Shown here: in pieces, positions 21,679 to 31,610 of the stretch
How the letters are laid out: every line of letters starts with the position of its first letter
Numbering within the stretch: the stretch's first letter is position 1
Origin: Blepharisma japonicum
Lineage: Eukaryota > Ciliophora > Heterotrichea > Heterotrichida > Blepharismidae
Assembly (NCBI GenBank): GCA_949751835.1
Contig: CATKHK010000125.1
Coordinates: 42,227-106,226 of the forward strand
Direction: 5' to 3'
DNA length: 64,000 nt
Notes under the pieces: generated by a model
Seen by the model: only the letters and a program-made list of their open reading frames with translations
Told to the model about the DNA's origin: nothing
Database searches by the model: none
Program-made: the position numbers and the translations under genes

Positions 21679-24104
21679 ATGGCAGAATCAAGATCTAAAC
21701 TGCGGACTCTGGAACATGCCCTGACATCTTTAAGCCCATTGGAGCGTGGAAAAGTAATTTTTGACTTAGTTTATCGATATTTTGCATAATAACAATACCC
21801 AAGGGTTCGATATGTCTTCCTTGCTCTTAAATCTTCAATCTTCCGATGAATCGAAAAAAGATTCCAATAGCCCTTGGGAGTCAATATTTTCTGAATGCAA
21901 ATGAACTATTCAAAAAGCTCTCGGTAAAGATTATATTAGTTGGGGGTAGAAAACTTTCTCGCTGGGGTTGTGCGGCAGCTGAATATGATGGCAAACTTTA
22001 TATATTTGGCGGTCGAGGCTGTGACTCATATACACGTAATTCATTTCATGCTATGGATTTAACAACCTATCATTTCAGTATCTTAAAAACTGCTGGTTTG
22101 CCAAAACCACGAGAAGGGCACTCTATGGTTGTTTATAAAAATAGTTTGATCATTTTTGGCGGCTGTGAGGGTGGAGACCAAGAGCCTTTTAAGGACGCTT
22201 GGGTTTACGACATCTCAACCAAATCTTGGACCAACCCTCCGACCAAAGGTAAAAAGCCAAGAGGGAGAGACGGTCATGCTGCCTGTCTTATTAAGTCACT
22301 TATGGTTATTTATGGAGGAAGTGGCTTGAATACTCTTTTTGACGACATGTATGCCTTAAATTTAACAAATTTCGAATGAAAAGAGCTGGACCAAGAAGGA
22401 GAACCTCCAGGACCCAGAGAGAGCATGGGCTCGGCAATTGTGTATAATAAGTTTTATATTTTTGGAGGAAACATAAATGGCCCTGATAAAGAAAAAGACG
22501 AGTATACCAATGATTTTTTTGAACTAGAACTGAAAAATTTTACTATGGTTTGTAAGAGATTGGTTCCTGAAAGCCCAATGCCTTGCAAAAGGCTTAATCA
22601 TTCTATGGTGAACTTATATAATAAATATTTGGTGTTATTTGGAGGAGAATTAAATGAAGAAGTTCTTAACGATACATGGGCTTATAGCATTTCACTTAAT
22701 ACTTGGTATGAAATACAGACAGCTGGAGGAGTCACTGGAAGAATGGCTTATACAGCTTGTGCTTATAAAAACCAGTTGATTATATATGGAGGAATGAATG
22801 ATAGAAAATTAGCAACTAGCGATTTACTCTATATGACTTTTGGAGAGATTAATGAAAATAATGGAAAAAGACCAAAGAGGAATGCATCAAGAAATATATC
22901 TGCAAATTCAATTGAGCAGGCACAAAATATCACTTCTGAATATATGTGCGGGAGATGTGGGCATATGCAAGAAGCCTGTCCTTTATTAGAGAGATTTCCA
23001 GAAATTGGGTGTCCAGTTCATCGTAGTTTTATGCAAACTCAGATCCCTACAGCCGCACTAATACATCAAGCCAAAGAATTTTTCAACCCATTTGCAGCCA
23101 TATTGAGAGTGTCAGAAATTATTGGTCGAGAAACATTTGGGATTAGAACTGTAGGAGTCGGGCATATGAGAGACCTTGAATACGTAAAAACAGTCCCTCC
23201 AGTTGAAAAAATCGATTTCAGCTTTCTTGATGGCAATGAGCCTGATCATCAAGATGATGAATTTGAGCTTAGACAAACCATGATCAAAAAATGGAGCACC
23301 AAAGGTCTCGATACCAAAGTCAATATCATTGCTTTAGAGTCTCCTCTTCAGCTTTCCCCTGTTGATGTTGCTTCCTTCTGTAGTGGATACAGCTCAGAAA
23401 ATTTAATTTCTGCATTATTTGCAATATCTGATATAGCAGTCATCGTTTCCCGCAACCAGGAGTTCCTCACAGTTGCCCTAATCCAAAAGAAAAGTCAGCA
23501 TCCTCCTTGTTTTTTTGTTGTTTTTGACCTTTCTGGAAATTTAATTTATCCTATCAGGGAATCTTCATATGGCAACCTTTCGAATATTTTTTCTAAAAGC
23601 CATCTTGACACGGGCATCATCAATTCTCAGCCTTTGGGTACTACCATTTACGTGTATTCTTCAGAATTAAACCAAGAAGAAAATGACTTTGTTTACGATT
23701 CTCAACGCCTAAGTGAAATATTTAAAGTTGCCTTTTTTAAGGCGCCGTTTCATATAAAATACTCAATAAATAATGTGAAAATTCAAGAAGAAAATATTAA
23801 AGGGAAGCAAGTTAAAGGAATTGTGACAAACCACATGTGCAAGTATTGGAAAACTGACTATGACCCTTTTTCTCTTCTTTTATATGTAGGTAATAGGCTG
23901 GTGCACTGGGAAATAAAAAAATTAACAGGGAGACGCCAAAGAGATGAAAAATCAATGGTGATTAAAATGGCTGATGGATCAAGCGTATCCAGTATAACTA
24001 ATCAGATTAAGTGGGGGAAAAATATGACATGACTTTTTGCAGAAGTTTTTGACTGTGGCACGAAGAAAAAGAAGTATGAGTACTGGGACCCTAATTTCAA
24101 ATAA
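21679..24104 (+). CDS. Kelch-repeat protein with zinc-type cysteine cluster
   Basis: A 797-residue protein after removal of two 16-base introns (21754-21769, 21924-21939), with TGA as Trp at several sites including 22377 and 24030. A short helical N-terminus precedes about six kelch repeats (GGRKLSRWGCAAAEYDGKLY, IFGGRGCDSY, IFGGCEGGDQ, IYGGSGLNTL, IFGGNINGPD, LFGGELNEEV, IYGGMNDRK), which would form a beta-propeller for protein binding. A Cys/His cluster follows (CGRCGHMQEACPLLERFPEIGCPVH), then about 330 residues of unrecognised globular sequence rich in EIxGRETFG-type motifs. No BTB or F-box domain is visible. The first ATG after the AT-rich gap is used; the introns are required to join it to the propeller. 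Confidence 0.88.
21754..21769 (+). other. 16-base intron in the kelch gene
   Basis: Reads GTAATTTTTGACTTAG. Without its removal the frame hits TAA TAA shortly after; with removal LERGK joins FIDILHNN. Confidence 0.88.
21924..21939 (+). other. Second 16-base intron in the kelch gene
   Basis: Reads GTAAAGATTATATTAG. Removal joins the N-terminal part (TIQKAL) to the first kelch blade (VGGRKLS) in frame. Confidence 0.88.
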
Positions 24105-25163
24105 TGAGTTTTTTAGAATCTTCAGATAATTAATTTGAAAGGAATAATATTAAAATTGTGTAAAATTTAACTGAAAGACAGATTTAGGTAACGAAATTAT
24201 TGATAATAGTCTTTTAATCTTTTTATATATAATGATTTTTATGAAAAATATTTTGGAATACAAAATATTGTACACAAGTGCAATGTGCAGAGAGTTAATA
24301 TTAGTAGATATGCTAGTTTAATTAATGGATGGTAAAATTATTAATTATGCGATGAATTTTAAGCATTACGGGCGAACTATCTATCTACAATATATAGTAT
24401 CGTTGAAGCCGTTAAGGAGTCTTAACTAGTAAGTTGGAGTTTTTCCCATTTTAGATAAATCATTTTCTATAAAAAAGCATAATTTGGACATGGTTAATAA
24501 ACTGTACAAATTAATTTACAAAATAGCAGTTAAGTATAAGATTACTATTTGGTGGTAATATAATTTGATTTCTTGATATTGGATTGATAAAGAATTTATA
24601 TGGAGTATTAACTTTGATATTTCCTCTTTATTTAATAAAGAAAATACCTCCAGTTAGAAGTTTCATCAATAAATTGAATCGAATCAATATGAATTATACT
24701 AATTAATAAAAATGTTTTTTTATGTAAAATTTTATAATTTTATCAGCATAAAATATTATGTTCTCTCTTATTTAAGCTACATAAAAATTGCAAAGCCAAA
24801 ATGAGAAATATCAATTTATTTTGCTTATAGCGAATATATAACTGACTTGTGTTCAATTTTTATTAAATTAATTATGTATCTTTTTGAAAACTCTTTAAAT
24901 TTTGTTTTTTAAATAATTTAAAGCAAACAAGGAAATTATTTATCATATTTGCTTTAAATATTAGGCTTGGCTTTAGTTTTAATTGAGATTAATATTACTT
25001 TTATTTTTAAGAACTAAGAACTTTTGATTATATTTAAATCTCTAAACAATAGAGAAAGTATGTATATACAAAGCATTGAGTTCCTGAAAGATCCATAAGG
25101 TGACCTTACTATTAGGTCCCAAAATCTTCTATAGTATCATTTTTCTCTTGTATAATTATAAAT
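24105..25163. other. AT-rich gap, no gene seen
   Basis: About 1 kb of very AT-rich sequence with stops in all frames. I see no gene, repeat or clear RNA. The right end must hold the promoter of the small gene at 25164. Confidence 0.5.
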
Positions 25164-25478
25164 ATGAGTACAGCTCACAAATTTCATGAGCAAGCTACTA
25201 ATATTACAAAAGATTTGTTTTTATGACTAAAAAGATTAATTGACAGTCTTGAGCTTGGAAATGTATGCGAAGAAGGAGAGAATTACATGATTCAGACCTC
25301 AATAAGAACCATAATCCAAACAACTGAAAATTTGCTTGAATTAATCAAAGAAATCAAATTGCATGCAATAATTTCAGCTCCATCTACTGAAATCGAAGAA
25401 AAGATAATTCATGAGCAGAACAATGCTCAGCAAATAATCAAAAATCTATCAAATTTCTTATCTGATAATATGAATTAG
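25164..25478 (+). CDS. Small helical protein, possibly Mediator subunit 22-like
   Basis: A 104-residue, wholly helical and mostly acidic protein with one TGA read as Trp (LFLWLKRL). The central segment EGENYMIQTSIRTIIQTTEN, followed by LLELIKEIKLHAII, resembles the conserved core of MED22 (Surf5), where a DNY motif is followed by a helix ending in LMKLVSDLKQ. The length is shorter than animal MED22 (about 140 or 200) but covers the core helices. If correct, it would belong to the Mediator head module. The match comes from one helix, so it is tentative; another small coiled-coil protein is possible. Confidence 0.4.
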
Positions 25479-25674
25479 AAATATTCTTTAATGTTTTTGC
25501 CTATTTTTTACAAAATTAACGAATTTAAACTAATATTTAATCTATTAAAAATTAATCCTACACTATTTCTCATAAAAAATTGAGATTTATATAAATAAAT
25601 CAATACTTGTTTGCAATATATAAATAAAATATTTTTTATTCATTTAAAACACTAATCTCTATCATTAATCTAAA

Positions 25675-26337
25675 TTATAATAAGTATAACCCAGCCAAAC
25701 CCAATAAAACTTCTTTAGCTCCGCTTCCGACATAATCTAAATTATCAATATCTGAAAGCTGTGAAAAAATCTTCGTGCAGCTATACCCACTAATATATTC
25801 CACGTAATAATTATATTTCAGATACCAAAACAAGTAATGCTTAAAAGTGTCTAGCACTCCACATCCGATGTCACAGCATTGGTTCCAATACTCATCAAAA
25901 GTATCAGAATTTAAATCAGGGACGCAATACATTTGTCCATTAAGTCCACATTTGCATTCAGAATAAGTCCCGTCTTCAAGCTTACAGTCTGTCAGGTCTG
26001 TACATGTTTTTGGATGGGAACCTGATTGAAGATTTCTTCAGCTGAGACGAGACCCACAGACAAGGTAATTTATGTCACTTGGTACGGTCCAGTAGGTGGT
26101 ATCATTAGTAGAGCTACAGGAGAAGGTGTACCCAATTCCGGCAGTGCCAGCCCAGGTTTTAACATCGTCAAGATTGCAGTAGGGCGATGCTGTAGGGCAT
26201 CCATTGGGGTTTACACTGACCACGTTGTTGTCTGTGTATTTTGCGCATATTCCTGTGTCAAGGGTGGTGCTACAACTGTATAAGTTGCATGTGCCTTGGA
26301 CTTGACCTGTCATTATGAGAAAAAGTAACGCCAACAT
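25675..26337 (-). CDS. Cysteine-rich secreted or GPI-anchored surface protein
   Basis: A 220-residue protein with TGA read as Trp at 26038-26040. The N-terminus MLALLFLIMTGQVQG is a signal peptide. The mature part has about 20 cysteines in short spacings (CNLYSC, CPTASPYC, CKCGLNGQMYC, QCCDIGCG), suggesting many disulfides. The C-terminus is a small-residue site (GSGAKE) followed by a short hydrophobic tail (VLLGLAGLYLL), the usual form of a GPI-attachment signal. Together these predict an externally displayed protein, like ciliate surface (immobilisation-type) antigens but much shorter. No family name can be given from sequence alone. Confidence 0.7.
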
Positions 26338-27326
26338 AATTAAAAAATGATTTATAAATTAAGTTAAAGAATTTGATAAGAAAAGGCCCAATTATTTTAT
26401 TATGGGAGTTATTTTTTAAGAAAATTAATTTTAATTGATATTTTAAACTTCTCACTCCTGAATCCTTAGCAGGAAAATTACCCCAATCCTCGATTGAGAA
26501 ATTTTCATTGATCAAAACTGAAACCCACTCTATCGACCTATAGCGATCGGCTTTAATCAAGAACAGAGGAGCTAGTAATAAACTTGCCTTATTTATTTGC
26601 AAAATATTATTTAATCAAAAATTTATTAGCGACAGAAGATGAGGAGGGCTAGAAAGACACCAGTATTTAAAAAGGAAAAAACATCAGTCATTTTACAGCA
26701 AAATAAGTAATCTAGAGAAAAGTATTAAAAGCTAAGACACTAAAGACTTAATATATATATATGACCGAATAAAATATAAAATGATAAAATGTTTTAAATT
26801 TGCATATAAAATTAATTATGAGTATATATCAACTACTGTATAGGTATAGGAATTGAACACCTGATAGTTTTAAAAAATTTATCTGAAGTGCACTATTATA
26901 CTAAAAATAACTTCACATTAATTTAACAGCAATAACAAAGAATAGGCACAAAACTATAAATTTTAGGCAACATGCAATCCTTTCATGATTTTTTTAAAGT
27001 ATTTCACATACTATGCTACAATTCTATTAGAAGATTTTGATAACTATAACATCGTAAGTAAAAACTCCAAATGTCTAATAAAACAAAATCGATTGTTTTT
27101 TGTGTAAGTTCATCAAAATTTCATTTGTTTCAAAATAGCTAAATAAAATATATTTATTTGTATTATTTTTTAAACTTCTAAAATAAATTATATATTTACT
27201 CCTTATTGAATATGAAAACGGGAATCTTAATTAGAAAAGCGAATTCTGTTTCAATATTTTGATATGTTGCTTTCAGACAAAACCATACAGAAATTAAATA
27301 AAGGTAAGCTTAAGGATAAATATTGA
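26338..27326. other. Gap with 3' flank of the methyltransferase duplication
   Basis: No clear gene. From about 26590 rightwards it resembles 28250-29035, the matching flank of the next methyltransferase copy, with many small differences; the last 110 bases before 27327 are nearly identical to 28925-29035. A minus-strand frame starting at 26602 stays open for 110 codons but overlaps the surface-protein start and has no support. Confidence 0.55.
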
Positions 27327-28163
27327 CTAAATTTTAACTCCTTTATAAAAATAAGATCCACTAATTTCGTCAGTCAAGCAATAAAAGTCACTTTCTTGGT
27401 AGCCTAAATCTCTGTGCTTGGGATCTAACTCTAAAGGTCCACAGCTTTCAAGAACTAGCCCTGCTGATTCTATAGCTGCTTGGCATTGCTCTTTAGTAAA
27501 CACATTAAGTTTTTCTGTAAAGCTCGGCTCATGAGTCTGAGGATTTAGATAAGTGTTATCAATTTGCCAATGGTCGCCAAATTGAGTAGGATTAGAGTCA
27601 TACCAAGTTCCAAATACACTTTTCTTATTTATCTCCTCAGTATGAGTAATTAAAGCAAAATTGCACTCCATAATCATCAAAGTTCCTCCAGGTTTTAAAT
27701 AAGATGACCCAAGCTCGACAAGTCTTCTGTATTCTTCACAGCTTTGTGAATATTCTAAAATTCATACTAAATAAACTACATCAAACGTGCCTCCATGTAT
27801 ACTTATCGGCAATGCTTCATAAACGCTTTCTGGTTGAAAAACATTAGCTTTTAAGAAAGAAAATTTCTCTTCTGGAAACCCTGCTTCTCTGGCAATTTCT
27901 GAGGCTCTGTTTACTTGATTTTCAGCAAAATCAATACCTACAACGTAGTCAGCACCTCTTTTGAGTGATTCAATACTGATATCACCATTTCCACAGCCTA
28001 GATCTAAAAGCCTCATGCCAGACAAGGATCCAGGGATACTACTTTTAGCTGTTAAGACTTTAAAGATAGTGTAATATTCGCATAAATATCTTTCAGGGTT
28101 CGTTGCATACAATTCCCAGTGGTTAACATTGGCATTGTAGAGATTTTCTGTATTGCTTGACAT
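27327..28163 (-). CDS. SAM-dependent methyltransferase, copy 1
   Basis: A 278-residue class I methyltransferase. Motif I is LLDLGCGNGD (residues 53-62), followed by an acidic residue at the end of beta-2 (VVGIDFAENQV). The post-motif segments FSFLKANVFQ and FDVVYLVWILEYS complete the SAM pocket. Substrate is unknown; small-molecule methyltransferases of the ubiquinone/biotin type look like this. A TGA at 27762-27764 is read as Trp, and the sister copy has TGG at the same codon. It differs from copy 2 by 21 residues by my count, about half of them in the first 45. The neighbours are its two paralogues, so this is a small tandem family. Confidence 0.9.
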
Positions 28164-29035
28164 CTTGCTAATAAGTATGAGTGATAGTGTTAAATATGTA
28201 ACAAAAAAAATAAAAGCTGTTATAAAATATTACGTTTTATATTTATTAGCAAAACTATTATTTGATCAAAAATTTATTACTCAGAAAGATGCAATTATTT
28301 AAAAAGTAAAAAAAACATTAGTCAATTTTACAAGAAAATAAGCAATCTAGAGAAGTATAAAAAAACTAAATCACTAATGATCTAAAAATATGTATGGCTT
28401 AATAAAATATAAAATGAAAGGAATGTTTAAGAATTTGCATATAAAAATACCTATGTCGCATATATCTATTTTTATAAAGGGATAGCGATTAAAACTTGAT
28501 AGTTTTAAAAGCAAAAATTATCAGAAGTTCACTATTATAATGAATAATTCCACATAACTTTTAGCATAATACCAAAGAATGGGCAAGTATCTATAATTTT
28601 ATGCCACATACCATGCTCTCCGGATATTGGCAGCACTGCATATATTTGGACAATTTTATCAAAAATTGTTGATAGCAGACATTGAATTAAAAAATCCAAA
28701 GAAAAATTTGATAGTTTTTCCTAGCAAGAATCAGACCATAAAAAAACTCATAGCAAAAATTGGCATTAAATTGTCTTTATTTCAAAAGAGCTATATTTAG
28801 AATAAAAATTACGATTACATTTATTCAGTAATATTTTAGAAATTATAAATTATTTGTATTATTTTTAAATTTACTAAATAAAAGTATATATTTATTAATA
28901 ACTTTTTAGTTGATTAAAAAATGAAAATGGAAATCTTAATTAGAAAAGCGAATTCTGTTTCAATATTTTGATATGTTGCTTTCAGACAAAACCATAGAGA
29001 AATTAAATAAAGGTAAGCTTAAGGATAAATATTGA
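28164..29035. other. Gap between methyltransferase copies 1 and 2
   Basis: Non-coding. The left 80 bases are the upstream region of copy 1 and the rest is the downstream flank of copy 2. Both are homologous to the equivalent parts around the other copy. No separate gene seen. Confidence 0.6.
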
Positions 29036-29872
29036 CTAAATTTTAACTCCTTTATAAAAATAAGATCCACCAATTTCGTCAGTCAAGCAATAAAAGTCAC
29101 TTTCTTGGTACCCCAAATCTCTGTGCTTGGGATCTAACTCTAAAGGTCCACAACTTTCAAGAACTAGCCCTGCTGATTCTATAGCTGCTTGGCATTGCTC
29201 TTTAGTAAACACATTAAGTTTTTCAGTATATGTCGGCTCATGAGTCTGAGGGTTTAGATAAGTGTTATCAATTTGCCAATGGTCGCCAAATTGAGTAGGA
29301 TTAGAGTCATACCAAGTTCCAAATACACTTTTCTTATTTACCTCCTCAGTATGAGTAATTAAAGCAAAACTGCACTCCATAATCATCAAAGTTCCTCCAG
29401 GTTTTAAATAAGATGACCCAAGCTCAACAAGCCTTCTGTAGTCTTCACAGCTTTGGGAATAGTCTAAAATCCATACTAAATAAACTACATCAAACGTGCC
29501 TCCATGTATACTTATCGGCAATACTTCATGGACACTTTCTGGTTGAAAAACATTAGCTTTTAAGAAAGAAAATTTCTCTTCTGGAAACCCTTCTTCCCTA
29601 GCAATTTCTGTAGCTCTGTTTACTTGATTTTCAGCAAAATCAATACCTACAACGTAGTCAGCACCTCTTTTTAGCGACTCAATACTGATATCACCATTCC
29701 CACAGCCAAGATCTAAAAGCCTCATGCCAGACAAGGATCCAGGATTACTACTTTTAGCTGTTAAGGTTTTAAAGATAGTGTAATGCTCGCAGAAATATCT
29801 TTCAGGTTGCCTCGCATACAACTCCCAGTAACTAGCATTGGCATTGTAGAGATGTTCTGTATTGCTTGACAT
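29036..29872 (-). CDS. SAM-dependent methyltransferase, copy 2
   Basis: A 278-residue intact paralogue of the gene at 27327 with the same LLDLGCGNGD motif I and GIDFAENQV beta-2 end. The C-terminal half (from about residue 160) is nearly identical to copy 1, while the N-terminal 45 residues have changed most (WELYARQPERYFCEHYTIF against WELYATNPERYLCEYYTIF). That region usually forms the substrate lid in this fold, so the two copies may have different substrates; this is inference. No in-frame TGA: the Trp at the codon that is TGA in copy 1 is TGG here. Confidence 0.92.
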   Translation of the reverse strand: MSSNTEHLYNANASYWELYARQPERYFCEHYTIFKTLTAKSSNPGSLSGMRLLDLGCGNGDISIESLKRGADYVVGIDFAENQVNRATEIAREEGFPEEKFSFLKANVFQPESVHEVLPISIHGGTFDVVYLVWILDYSQSCEDYRRLVELGSSYLKPGGTLMIMECSFALITHTEEVNKKSVFGTWYDSNPTQFGDHWQIDNTYLNPQTHEPTYTEKLNVFTKEQCQAAIESAGLVLESCGPLELDPKHRDLGYQESDFYCLTDEIGGSYFYKGVKI

Positions 29873-30216
29873 CTTGCTAATAAGTATGAGTGATAGTGAT
29901 AAAAATGTAAAAAAATAAAAGCTGCTATAAAATTCTACGTTTTTATTAAGATTTATTGATAAATATCCTATAACTAATCTAAAAATATAAATAAATTGGT
30001 TTTTTTTAAATTATAATCTTAAATTTTGTATGAAATTATTTTGTCATTAAAATTTAGATATTAAATTAAAACCTTGAATGAATCGACTTTCTAATACTTT
30101 AAGTAAGAGTAGAATTGACTAAATGGAAACAATACTTTTTATTAATAATAATTCAAAACTTATATAGAAAACTTTTTTTTGATAGGTAATTACCTAAGAT
30201 AAATTATTAAGACTAA
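29873..30216. other. Gap between methyltransferase copies 2 and 3
   Basis: AT-rich and non-coding. The right end of the 1.7 kb duplicated unit stops at about 29935; the rest resembles nothing else in the window. Confidence 0.5.
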
Positions 30217-31101
30217 TTATTGTAAGTCTATTTCTTTATTTTTTATCCCTTTATAATAGTAATAAGCCCCTATTTCTTGGGTTAAGCAAGAAAAATCACT
30301 CTCATTATATCCTAAGTCTCTATACTTTGAATCCAATCTTAAAGGCCCAGACTCGACCGCCGACAATCCAACCCTTCTCAAAGCTTGCTCGCACTGCTCC
30401 TTTGAATAAACTTCAAGCGTTTCTTTTCATATTTCTTCTCTTGTTTCACTATTAAAAAAAGTACAATCAATTTGCCAGTGGTCTCCATAGGCTTGTTGAT
30501 TTGACACATCCCATGTATTAAATTTATTTTTACTTCTGACTTCTTCAGTATGCATTGCAACTGCATGATTATTTTGCATAATATATAAAGTCCCACCAGG
30601 TTTTAAGTAAGAAGTGGCAAGCCTAAGAAGCCTAGTATAATCATCAAGGCTTCTTGCATAGTCCAATATTCATGCCAACAAAGCAACGTCCACTTTTTCT
30701 CCATATTCATCTAATGGTAAAACATCATATACCGTTTCTGATTGGTAAACATTCCCCTTTAGAAATAAATAATGATCTTCAGAGAAGCCAGCATCTCTTG
30801 CAATTTGCCTAGCTCTGATAACTTGATTTTCAGCTAAGTCAACACCAATAACATACTCGGCGCCGAATCTTAAACATTCTATACTCAAGTCGCCATTTCC
30901 ACAGCCTAGGTCAAGAATTTTCATTCCGGTAAGACAGCCTGGAGAGTATTTTCCTATTGGGCTTATTGTCTCAAAAGTTGTATAATATTCACATAGAAAG
31001 CGTTCAGGCTTTCTTGCATATTCTTCCCAATTAACAAAATGCGTATTATATGTCTCTTCAGTTTTGAGATAAAGAGGATTATTTATTCGCTCAATATTCA
31101 T
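30217..31101 (-). CDS. SAM-dependent methyltransferase, diverged copy 3
   Basis: A 294-residue protein once two TGA codons (30670-30672 and 30427-30429) are read as Trp. Motif I is ILDLGCGNGD, and the domain order and the C-terminal YRDLGYNESDFSCLTQEIG match copies 1 and 2, but overall it is clearly older. It has a longer N-terminus (MNIERINNPLYLKTEETY) and a short extra tail (KEIDLQ). Both Trp positions are conserved as Trp in the paralogues (WILDY; EKLNVF aligns just after the second), supporting the reading. It is the outermost member of the cluster. Confidence 0.88.
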
Positions 31102-31610
31102 TAACTATTAATCAACTCTAATCATAATGGAGAAATGCTATAGAGATCAATAGAGAAAAATTAAAACAGAAAAGTAAAGGTCGAAGAAATTAAATTTATA
31201 ATTGTCTCGAAGCATTCAATTGAGAAAGATGGAGATAAATGGGTTTTCAAGAGTAAAATCTAAATATAAAGCATATACAATACGCTTTATGCTGGTTGTT
31301 GCACTATTCAGCATTTGATATGCGATAAAATGGAAAGTCGAATTAAATAGAATTATTTATAATTATTAATATGCACTCTAAAATTTACGTTAATTTTGTG
31401 ATAGAGCTAGTATTACATAGCCAATGCAAACAAATAATAATAAATGGATTTAAATAAATTGATGATGAAGTCGAAATATTTTTCAAAAATTTTATGAGTA
31501 ATAATAGAGTAAACAAGAGATAAAGCAACTTTAAAATAATAATCAATAAAAAATATTAAGAAAAATCAAAATTAATTAATTTTTCTACTCATAAAATTTC
31601 TTATACAAAA
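31102..31610. other. Divergent gap before the RCC1-TBC gene
   Basis: AT-rich, between the start of methyltransferase copy 3 (minus) and that of the RCC1-TBC gene (plus), so it should hold two promoters. No gene and no clear motif seen. Confidence 0.5.

Larger units (their letters stand above)
26590..29935. repeat. Tandem duplication of a 1.7 kb methyltransferase unit
   Basis: Two direct units, about 26590-28245 and 28250-29935, each with a methyltransferase gene, its upstream segment (CTTGCTAATAAGTATGAGTG next to the start codon) and its downstream flank. Start-to-start distance is 1709 bases. Coding parts are much better conserved than distal flanks, apart from about 110 bases just downstream of each gene. 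Confidence 0.8.

Noticed and set aside
21846-21941. ATG at 21846 as the start of the kelch protein
   Set aside because: That frame only reads through the 16-base intron; the spliced reading from 21679 gives a better N-terminus.
26270-26602. 110-codon minus-strand frame
   Set aside because: It overlaps the surface-protein start in another frame, lies partly in duplicated flank and has no recognisable domain.
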